Source: Acidimicrobiia bacterium
GTDB lineage: Bacteria; Actinomycetota; Acidimicrobiia; Acidimicrobiales; Bin134
Direction: 5' to 3'
Length of the DNA: 64,000 bases
NCBI GenBank assembly: GCA_022819825.1
Contig: JAJEGM010000037.1
Coordinates: 1-64,000, forward strand
Within the stretch, counting starts at the first letter, position 1. Every line of letters starts with the position of its first letter. The notes under the pieces were generated by a model. That model ran no database searches, was not told the origin of the DNA, and was given only the letters and a program-made list of their open reading frames with translations. The position numbers were made by a program, and so were the translations under genes. Of the stretch, positions 33,842 through 41,546 are shown in pieces.

Positions 33842-35416
33842 CTAGCTCAGCCCCAGCCGGGTGAATTGGTCGTCGGGGGCTTGCAACTCGCTGAGCGCAG
33901 CATGGAGCAGTTCGACCATCTCCCGGTCGCTCGATTCGCCGCTGCGATTCTCCTGCTCATCGGGGTCGATGTCGAGGTCGAACAGGAAATGGCGGTCGTT
34001 GCAGTTGTTCACCGTCACCCATAGCGGGAGGGTGTCGCCCGGCTGGTAGGGCTGGCGGATCACCGGCACCTCCGAGCCTGGCATCGTGTCGAGCCAGGCA
34101 CGGTGGTCGGGAACCGGAAGGCCGGGAAAGCCCATTTCGCCGAAGGGCACGGTGGACCATCGGTTGGACCACATGGAGATGGGGAAGTTCTCGCCCTCGG
34201 CTCCCCGGGCGTACTTGTGCTGGCCGTCGGTCACCTGGACCCATCCGCCGTAGACGCCGCCCAGCGCCCACTCCCGGATGGATTCGGCCTCGCCGGTAAC
34301 CAGAGGGGCCATGGAGTGGCCGTGGGTGGTCTGCTTCACCTCGGCGCCAAACACGTCGGCCACGGTGGCGAAGATATCCACGTTGGTGGTCAGCGCCTCG
34401 CAGGTTCCCCCGCCCAGTTTGCCGGGCCACGACATCAAAAGCGGCGTGTGGCCCATCGGCTCATACTGGGGCACTCCGGGCTTGCCCCAGACGTCACGGC
34501 CCTCCCGCTCCTCGCCCAGATAGTGGCCGTGGTCGGTACACACGATCAGCGCGGTGTCGTCCCACAGGTTCTGCTCGTCGAAGCGGTCCAGGATCTGACC
34601 GAACCAGTGGTCGATCATCGACAGCTTGGCCCCGTAGTTGCCCCTTACGTGGCGAGCCTCCCGCTCGGTGAGGTTCCCTACGCTGATGGCCCCGTCGGCG
34701 TAGGGGGGCCAGATGATCCACTCGTCGTCCCACGCCTCATCGTGGTAGCGGCCGGCCCACGGCGCGGGCGTGTCGAACGGCTCGTGGGGGTCGAACTCGT
34801 CCACGAACAAGAACCACCGGTCGTGGTGCGGGGCGGCCTCGGCCAAGAACCGGGCCGCCGCGCTCATAGTCATCGGACCGGGATAGTCGTCCTCGGCCCG
34901 GAAGAAGGTGCGGGCCCGGTCGTAACCCCGATCCATCTCCTCCATGCCCCACGTCTTGGTCCACCACCAGCCGCCCTTTTTGGCCGGCATGGCCGGAGCC
35001 CCCACCCAGGTGGGGTCGTAGTAGGTGCGCCACGGGTCAGTGGTGTGGCCTCGGAGGTAGTCCCAACAGTGGAAGTCGGTGTGGTAGTTCTCCCCGCCGG
35101 TCTCAAACAGGTGGGGATGATCGGTGACCAGCGCGGTGGTCACGCCTTGGTGGCGCAGCACCCGGGTGATGGGCTCCTCCCACAGCTCGATCGAACCCCA
35201 CGGCTTCCACAGAAAGTCCAGCGCCCCGCACAGAATGTCGTGGCGAGCCGGCATACAAGGCAGCGACCCCGTCACATGGCGAGTGAACCGGGTGGCCCGC
35301 TCAGCCGCAAAACGGTCGAAGTTTGGCGTCTCAAACTCGGTGCCCCCATAGCACCCCAGCATGTGCCGATTCAGCGAATCCAGCAGAACTACCGCAACGT
35401 TGGATGGTGCCCTCAT
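33842..35416 (-). CDS. Type I sulfatase (tandem copy A)
   Basis: 524 residues from ATG 35416; a TTG immediately upstream is in frame but less likely. The architecture equals the sulfatase at 32142: VVLLDSLNRHMLGCYGG, formylglycine PCMPARHDILCG, late CTDHGHYLGEEREG. Between about 35121 and 35350 the DNA matches 33421-33650 with very few changes, more closely than later parts of the gene. It leads the minus-strand run and diverges by 52 bp from the second transporter operon, so the two may share regulation. Confidence 0.9.
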   Translation of the reverse strand: MRAPSNVAVVLLDSLNRHMLGCYGGTEFETPNFDRFAAERATRFTRHVTGSLPCMPARHDILCGALDFLWKPWGSIELWEEPITRVLRHQGVTTALVTDHPHLFETGGENYHTDFHCWDYLRGHTTDPWRTYYDPTWVGAPAMPAKKGGWWWTKTWGMEEMDRGYDRARTFFRAEDDYPGPMTMSAAARFLAEAAPHHDRWFLFVDEFDPHEPFDTPAPWAGRYHDEAWDDEWIIWPPYADGAISVGNLTEREARHVRGNYGAKLSMIDHWFGQILDRFDEQNLWDDTALIVCTDHGHYLGEEREGRDVWGKPGVPQYEPMGHTPLLMSWPGKLGGGTCEALTTNVDIFATVADVFGAEVKQTTHGHSMAPLVTGEAESIREWALGGVYGGWVQVTDGQHKYARGAEGENFPISMWSNRWSTVPFGEMGFPGLPVPDHRAWLDTMPGSEVPVIRQPYQPGDTLPLWVTVNNCNDRHFLFDLDIDPDEQENRSGESSDREMVELLHAALSELQAPDDQFTRLGLS

Positions 35417-35468
35417 CAAATCCCCCGGCTTGCCTCTGGCATCGGCTCGATCTGGTCACGCTAGTCTC

Positions 35469-37706
35469 ATGGGCCATCTAAGCCTGCTCAATTCAGGGGG
35501 ACAGTTGGCCGAGGATCGTGCCCAGGGTGAGTCGATTGACGCACTGGCGTCCTCGGTGCTCGAGGGCGAGGCCGCGCGGCGCGACGCCCAGAAGGCCGAT
35601 GTGCTGTTCCCCGACGATCTACTGCCCGGGGTGGGCGGCGAGCAGACCACCCTCAAGGAGGGCCTGCGCAAGGGCGGATTCCAGACCTTCATCGTGCTGC
35701 TGGCGCTGAACAGCCTCGACGAACTGGAGAACAGTGCGGTGGCCATCTTGGGGCCCGACATCGGCGAGAGCTTCGGGGTGAGCGACGGGGCCATCACCGC
35801 CATCAGCACCGCCTCGCTCATGTTCTTTGTGCTGGGTGCCGGCCCGATGGGGTGGCTGGCCGACCGCTTCCGCCGCGGCCCTATCGTGGGCATCGCCAGC
35901 GGGGCCTTCGCCGCGTTCAGCGCCCTGTCGGGGGCGGCGGTGAATGCCCTGATGTTTTTCTTCATGCGGTTCTTCGCCGGCATGTCCAAGGCCAACACCA
36001 TCACCGTGCATCCCAGCATGCTGGCCGACACCTACCCGCTTCAGACCCGGGGCCGCATGTACGCCACCAACGCCGGGGTGGGCCGGGTGTTCTCCGCCAT
36101 CAGCCCGATCCTGGCCGGGGGCATCGCGGTGTGGATCGGCGGCGACGACGGCTGGCGGTGGGCGTTCTACCTGCTCGGGCTGCCCACCGCGGCGTTGGCG
36201 TTCTTAGCCTTCTTCCTGCGGGAGCCGCCCCGGGGCCAGTGGGAGCAGAAGCACGTTCTGGGTGCCGGGCTCAAGCAGGACAACAAGATGCCCATCTCGG
36301 TGGAGGCCGCCTTCACCCGCATCTGGAACATCGACACCATCCGCAACATGACCATTGCCTTTGCGGCCATGGGATTCGCCCTCTTCCCAGCCGGCTCGAT
36401 CCAGTCGTTCTTCTTGGAAGAGGAGTTCGGCCTCGACGCCTTGGAGCGCGGCTTGGCGGTGGCCCCCGCTGGCATTGGGCTGATCATGTTCTTGCCGTTC
36501 GTCGGACGCCGGTTCGACGCCACGTTTCGCAAGGACCCCGACCGGGCCATCCGGCTCATCGGCATCCTCCTCCTGCCCATTGGCGTGCTGGTTCCCATCC
36601 AGTACGCCATGCCCAACCTCGCTTTGTTCATGATTCTGTCCGCGATCAACTCCACCTTCTTGGGCGGAGCTTTCGCCATGGTGCAGCCCGCCATCCAAGC
36701 GGTGTTCCCCTACCGGCTGCGGGGCATGGGCACTGCGTTTCTGACGTTCTTCATGGTCATGGTCGGCGGTGTGGGAGGCAGCATCATCGCCGGCTTCCTC
36801 CAAAACGAGCTGGGCGAGCAAACCGCCATCACCATCATCACCGCCACAGCCATGCCGATCGGGGCTTACTTCGTGCTGCGAGGGGCCAACCGGCTGCGCC
36901 GCGACCTCTCGTTGGTAGTCAGCGAGCTGCGGGAAGAACAGAACGAGGAGCGCCGCCAAGCCGAGACAGACCCCGACGACATCCCGGCCATCCAGGTGAC
37001 TGATGTCGATTTCAGCTACGGGCAAGTGCAGGTTCTGTTCGACCTCGGGTTTGAAGTACGCAAGCACGAGACGTTGGCCCTATTGGGCACCAACGGCGCG
37101 GGGAAGTCCACCGCGCTCAAGGTGACCACCGGCCTGGTGACCCCTGAGCGAGGAGTGGTGCGTCTGCACGGCCAGACCGTTACCTTCGCCACACCTGAGC
37201 AGCGGGCGGCCATGGGGCTGCACATGCTGCCCGGCGGAGCCGGAGTGTGGAGCGACCTGTCTATCCGCGACAACCTGCTCATGGGGGCTTACGCCTATCG
37301 CAGGGATCCCAGCGACCGGGACCGTCGCATCGAAAGGGTCTTCGAATTGTTCCCCGACCTGGCCCACCGGCCTAAAGAGCGGGCGGGCAACCTCTCGGGT
37401 GGCCAGCAGCAGATGCTGGCGCTGGCCCGGGTGATGCTGCACGAGCCCGAGGTGCTGATGATCGACGAGTTGTCGCTGGGTCTGGCCCCGGTGGTGGTGC
37501 AGTCGCTACTGGAGACCATCGAGGAGCTCAAGGACCAGGGCCAGACCATGATCATCGTCGAGCAGTCCCTGAACGTGGCGCTGGCCATTTCCGACCGGGC
37601 CGTGTTCCTGGAAAAGGGACAGGTGCGCTTTGAGGGGCCGGCCCAGGAGCTGGCTGAACGAGACGATCTGGCCCGGGCGGTTTTCCTGGGCACCGAGGGC
37701 GGCTGA
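35469..37706 (+). CDS. MFS permease fused to a LivF-type ABC ATPase (second copy)
   Basis: 745 residues from ATG 35469. It has the same order as the protein at 10885: an about 50-residue cytoplasmic lead, 12-helix MFS region (GWLADRFRRGPIVGIASGAFAAF, a canonical A-loop), then a LivF domain from about residue 515. The LivF part has Walker A GTNGAGKSTALKV, signature LSGGQQQMLALARV and Walker B VLMIDELSLGLAP. The two copies are clearly paralogous but well diverged, so the fusion is old and maintained. It overlaps the LivHMG gene by one base. A TAGTCT box lies just before the ATG. Function: ATPase of an ABC importer with an attached MFS module of unknown role. Confidence 0.9.
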   Translation: MGHLSLLNSGGQLAEDRAQGESIDALASSVLEGEAARRDAQKADVLFPDDLLPGVGGEQTTLKEGLRKGGFQTFIVLLALNSLDELENSAVAILGPDIGESFGVSDGAITAISTASLMFFVLGAGPMGWLADRFRRGPIVGIASGAFAAFSALSGAAVNALMFFFMRFFAGMSKANTITVHPSMLADTYPLQTRGRMYATNAGVGRVFSAISPILAGGIAVWIGGDDGWRWAFYLLGLPTAALAFLAFFLREPPRGQWEQKHVLGAGLKQDNKMPISVEAAFTRIWNIDTIRNMTIAFAAMGFALFPAGSIQSFFLEEEFGLDALERGLAVAPAGIGLIMFLPFVGRRFDATFRKDPDRAIRLIGILLLPIGVLVPIQYAMPNLALFMILSAINSTFLGGAFAMVQPAIQAVFPYRLRGMGTAFLTFFMVMVGGVGGSIIAGFLQNELGEQTAITIITATAMPIGAYFVLRGANRLRRDLSLVVSELREEQNEERRQAETDPDDIPAIQVTDVDFSYGQVQVLFDLGFEVRKHETLALLGTNGAGKSTALKVTTGLVTPERGVVRLHGQTVTFATPEQRAAMGLHMLPGGAGVWSDLSIRDNLLMGAYAYRRDPSDRDRRIERVFELFPDLAHRPKERAGNLSGGQQQMLALARVMLHEPEVLMIDELSLGLAPVVVQSLLETIEELKDQGQTMIIVEQSLNVALAISDRAVFLEKGQVRFEGPAQELAERDDLARAVFLGTEGG

Positions 37707-40597
37707 TGGAAATCGCCTCTGCCTCCGTGGTCGGGACCTGGATCACCCAGCAGTTGGCCTTCAACGGGGTAGTCAATGGCTTGGTGACCGGGCTGGTTGC
37801 CTTGGGGATCGTGCTGATCTACCGGTCCACCCGGGTCATCAACTTCGCGGTGGGCAACATGGGCATCATCTCCGCTTCGATGATGGCGCTGCTGGTGCTG
37901 AACTACGGCTGGGGGTTCTGGCTGGCGCTCGCGCTATCGCTGGCGCTGGGGGTCTTGTTCGCCGCCGCAGTGGAGCTGACGGTGATCCGCCGGCTGTTCA
38001 ACTCTCCCCGGGTGATTGTGCTGGTGGCCACGGTCGGCATCGCCCAGCTGGCCCAGCTGGTGATCTCCCAGCTTCCCGACATCGAGGCCGCCGGCCAGAG
38101 ATATCCGGTGGTGGTCGGTAGAGTCTGGGAAGACGTTTGGTTTACCGAAATCCGGGTACGCGGTCCCCAGCTCATCATTCTCATCGCAGTGCCGGTTTTG
38201 GCCCTGCTATTGGGCTGGTTGATGAACCGAACCTCATTCGGCAAGTCGGTAGCCGCTTCGGCCAACAACCCCGACCTCTCCCGGCTGTCGGGGATCAATC
38301 CCAAAACGGTGTCCACCTTCGTATGGGTGATGGCCGGGATGTTGGCCTCCCTGTCGATGATCATGCTCTCCGGGTCAACCGGACAGATAGCGGGCTTGGC
38401 CAACCTGGGACCACAAACGCTGGGCAAGGCCATGGTGGCTGCCGTGCTGGCCTCGATGGTTTCCTTCCCGCGGGCCATGGTGGCCGGGATGTTGATCGGT
38501 TTCCTCGACGCTCTGTTCCGGTTCAACTTCTTCACCGAAACCGGACTCATAGACTTCGTCATCTTCTTGGCGGTGCTGGTGGCCGTGTATTTCCAAAGCC
38601 GCAGCCAAGGCGAGACCGGCGTGTTCTCATTCGCCCCCAAGGTGCGGGCCATCCCCGAGCGGCTGCGCCAGGTGTGGTGGCTGCGACACCTGTCCAAAAT
38701 CGCTTTGGGGGCGCTTTTGGTGCTCGGCATCGTGCTGGTGCAGCTCCCCGGCATCACCAACCTGCCGTCCCGCCAGCTGCTGTACGCCACCGTGCTGTGC
38801 TTTGCGGTCTGCGGACTGTCGGTCACCATCATCACCGGCTGGGCCGGCCAGCTCTCCCTGGCCCAGATGACCTTCGCCGGCATGGGGGCGCTGTTCGCCG
38901 CCAGCCTCAAGCGGGGACTGTCCATGGACTTCACCGTGGGAACCGGGTTCTTGCCCGGCGACGCGTTGTCGTACGACTTCTTCGACGTCCAATTTGAGAC
39001 CGGCGGTATCCCGTTCATGGTGGCCATTCCGGTAACCGCGCTGTTCTCTGCGCTGGTGGCGGCCGTGATAGGGGTCGGATCACTTCGGGTTCGCGGCCTC
39101 TATCTGGCGGTTACCACATTTGTGTTCGCCCTGGCCGCCCAGCAGTACCTCTATCGGAGGCCGTTCTTCACTGGGGGCAACACGTCGTCGGTGTCGTTCC
39201 GCCGGGGCGAGTTGTTCGGCCTCGACCTGAAGTCGCAGAAGACCTACTACTACGTGTGTCTGGCCTTGTTGCTGATTGCGGTGATCATCGTCAGCCGACT
39301 GCGCCGATCGGGGGTTGGCCGCACCATCATCGCAGTGCGCGACAACGCCGACTCCGCCTCGGGCTACACGGTTGGGCCGGTGCGCTCCAAGCTGTCTTCG
39401 TTCGCGTTGGCCGGGGGCATCGCCGGATTGGGCGGAGCAATGCTGGCCGGCTTGGTGCAGAACGTCCCGATCAGCGAGCGGTTCTTCCAGGTGGAGGACT
39501 CATTGCAGCTTGTGGGCATGGTGGTGATCGGGGGTCTCGGCTCGTCGGTTGGCGCAGTGTTGGGGGCGATTTGGGTCTACGGCCTCCCGAATCTGTTCAA
39601 CAATGCGGAAACCGTTGCCCTGTTCTCCTCCAGCATCGGGCTCCTGCTGGTGCTGATGTACTTTCCGGGCGGGCTCATCCAAATCGGCTACAGCGCACGA
39701 AACGCCCTCATCGGCCTAGCCGAGCGACGACTCGGACCCGATCCCGGCGGCAAGACCATCCAAGCCGCTCCCACCAGCCTGACCCGGGTTGACGATCCCC
39801 GGCCGGCCACCGATCCCATGCTGGCCGGGCACGACATCAGTGTGCGGTTCGGCGGCGTGAATGCAGTTTCGGAGGCCACCGTGGTGGTCCATCCCGACGA
39901 GATCGTGGGCCTCATCGGTACCAACGGCGCCGGCAAGTCCACATTCATGAATGCGGTGGGAGGCTACGTGCCGTCCAGCGGCCGAGTGGAGCTGCTCGGC
40001 ACCGACATCACCCGGCTTTCTGCTTCCCGTCGGGCCCGAGCCGGGTTGGGACGCACCTTCCAAACCGCGTCGCTGTTCCCGGAGCTGACGGTTCGAGAAA
40101 CAGTGCAGGTGGCCTTGGAGGCCCGGGGCCGCACGCCACTCCTGAGCACGGCCCTGCACCTCCCCCACACATTTACCTTGGAACGGCGGCGACGGGCCGA
40201 AGCCGACGAGCTCATCGACTACTTGGGGTTGGGGCGCTACGCGGATTCCTATATCAGCGACTTGTCCACCGGGACCCGCCGCATCGTGGAGATCACTGGG
40301 CTGCTGGCCCTGGGCACCCGGGTGCTTTGCCTCGACGAGCCCACCGCTGGAGTGGCCCAGCGGGAAACCGAGGCATTCGGACCGCTTATCGTCAATATCC
40401 GCCGGGAACTGGGTGCCGCCATGCTGATCATCGAGCACGACATGCCCCTCATCATGAGCATCAGCGACCGGGTGTATTGCCTGGAAGCCGGCAAGGTCAT
40501 CGCCGAGGGATCGCCCTCCGAGGTCCGCAACGACCCCCTCGTGATCGCCAGCTACCTCGGCACCGACGAGCGCGCCATCGCCATCAGCGACGGCTGA
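37706..40597 (+). CDS. LivH-LivM-LivG triple fusion (second copy)
   Basis: 963 residues. LivH (FNGVVNGLVTGLVALGIVLIYRSTRVINFAVGNMG), LivM (IITGWAGQLSLAQMTFAGMGALF ... VRDNADSASGYTVGPVRSKL) and LivG (Walker A GTNGAGKSTFMN) follow in order. The ABC signature region is DLSTGTRRIVEITG, again lacking the usual SGGQ. Walker B is VLCLDEPTAGVAQRE. No binding protein follows; the next gene is a convergent amidohydrolase. The lipoprotein at 30599, in the divergent sulfatase run, is the best candidate partner. Confidence 0.92.
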   Translation: MEIASASVVGTWITQQLAFNGVVNGLVTGLVALGIVLIYRSTRVINFAVGNMGIISASMMALLVLNYGWGFWLALALSLALGVLFAAAVELTVIRRLFNSPRVIVLVATVGIAQLAQLVISQLPDIEAAGQRYPVVVGRVWEDVWFTEIRVRGPQLIILIAVPVLALLLGWLMNRTSFGKSVAASANNPDLSRLSGINPKTVSTFVWVMAGMLASLSMIMLSGSTGQIAGLANLGPQTLGKAMVAAVLASMVSFPRAMVAGMLIGFLDALFRFNFFTETGLIDFVIFLAVLVAVYFQSRSQGETGVFSFAPKVRAIPERLRQVWWLRHLSKIALGALLVLGIVLVQLPGITNLPSRQLLYATVLCFAVCGLSVTIITGWAGQLSLAQMTFAGMGALFAASLKRGLSMDFTVGTGFLPGDALSYDFFDVQFETGGIPFMVAIPVTALFSALVAAVIGVGSLRVRGLYLAVTTFVFALAAQQYLYRRPFFTGGNTSSVSFRRGELFGLDLKSQKTYYYVCLALLLIAVIIVSRLRRSGVGRTIIAVRDNADSASGYTVGPVRSKLSSFALAGGIAGLGGAMLAGLVQNVPISERFFQVEDSLQLVGMVVIGGLGSSVGAVLGAIWVYGLPNLFNNAETVALFSSSIGLLLVLMYFPGGLIQIGYSARNALIGLAERRLGPDPGGKTIQAAPTSLTRVDDPRPATDPMLAGHDISVRFGGVNAVSEATVVVHPDEIVGLIGTNGAGKSTFMNAVGGYVPSSGRVELLGTDITRLSASRRARAGLGRTFQTASLFPELTVRETVQVALEARGRTPLLSTALHLPHTFTLERRRRAEADELIDYLGLGRYADSYISDLSTGTRRIVEITGLLALGTRVLCLDEPTAGVAQRETEAFGPLIVNIRRELGAAMLIIEHDMPLIMSISDRVYCLEAGKVIAEGSPSEVRNDPLVIASYLGTDERAIAISDG

Positions 40598-40632
40598 CCT
40601 TCCGAGACCGCGGTCTTGCTTGGCTGATCGGC

Positions 40633-41457
40633 TCAGTAGCGGGGATTGCGGGAACCGAAGAACAGACGGTCGGCGTTGGCGTAGAGGTACTTGTCGAGCA
40701 CGCCATCTCGCAGGTCGAGGTCCCAGGCCTCGGTGATGCAGCGGCGCATGTCCAGGGCCGGATGATCGGAGGCGAAGATCACCTTGTCTTGGCCCCGCGT
40801 ATTCATGAAATGGACGAACTCGTCCGGGAGCCGCTTGGGGCTGTACGCCGAGGTCATCAGATGCAGGTTCTTGTACTTGATCATCAGCCGCATGGCCACC
40901 CCCCACCACGGATCGGCCCCGTGGGCCATGCACAGCTTCAGATCGGGGAAGCGCAGACAGATCCGGTCGAGCAGCATTGGGTCTTGGCCCTCTCCGGGCA
41001 TGGGCGGGCCGGGGATGCCGGTGTTGATGGACAGCGGCAGATCCAGCTCAGTGCACTTGGCGTAGAGCGGGTAGTACACCGGGTCGCTGGGCGGCACATC
41101 CACCCCGAATGGCACCACACGGGCCAGCGCCACCGGATACTGCTTGACCATGTCCTCCAGCTTCCACAGCACCGGCATCATTCCCCGGGGGTCGAGATGG
41201 AGAGCCAGCGCGAACCGCTCGGGGTAGCGCTCCACAAAGTCGAAGGCACGGGGGTTGTCCTCGCCGACCGTCGCTTGAATGATCGCCCTTTCCACCCCCA
41301 GCTCGTCCATAAGCGGCAGCAGCTCTTCGGGGGTGAAGCTGCGGAAAAAGTCCGCTCCGCCATGGAGATAGTCCTCTTTGACCCGAATCAGGTACTCGGG
41401 AGGCTCGTAGTCGCCCATGTTCACGTTCACCCAGCAATCAATTGCTCTCGGCGGCAT
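40633..41457 (-). CDS. Amidohydrolase-family protein (amidohydrolase_2)
   Basis: 274 residues from ATG 41457, which has TAGCGT 6 nt upstream. TIM-barrel features are AIDCWVNVNMGDYE (where the usual HxH-type start is replaced by CWVNVN), LPLMDELGVERAII, LKLCMAHGADPWWGVAMRLM, and VIFASDHPALDMRRC with the late Asp. The absence of a clear HxH at the N-terminus is unusual and may mean altered or lost metal binding. Relatives include decarboxylases and hydrolases. It is convergent with the second transporter operon, and its role there is unknown. Confidence 0.72.
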   Translation of the reverse strand: MPPRAIDCWVNVNMGDYEPPEYLIRVKEDYLHGGADFFRSFTPEELLPLMDELGVERAIIQATVGEDNPRAFDFVERYPERFALALHLDPRGMMPVLWKLEDMVKQYPVALARVVPFGVDVPPSDPVYYPLYAKCTELDLPLSINTGIPGPPMPGEGQDPMLLDRICLRFPDLKLCMAHGADPWWGVAMRLMIKYKNLHLMTSAYSPKRLPDEFVHFMNTRGQDKVIFASDHPALDMRRCITEAWDLDLRDGVLDKYLYANADRLFFGSRNPRY

Positions 41458-41463
41458 GGCCCG

Positions 41464-41469
41464 ACGCTA
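41464..41469 (-). promoter_or_regulatory. -10 element TAGCGT for the leaderless amidohydrolase gene
   Basis: Minus-strand TAGCGT is followed by six bases and then the ATG at 41457. There is no room for a Shine-Dalgarno site, so transcription probably begins at the start codon. Confidence 0.5.
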
Positions 41470-41546
41470 TCCCGGCTGGGTGCCCCGGCTGGACTTGATG
41501 GCAATTCTGATAGGTGACTCGCATCGCCAGGCACCAGAATCAAGCC

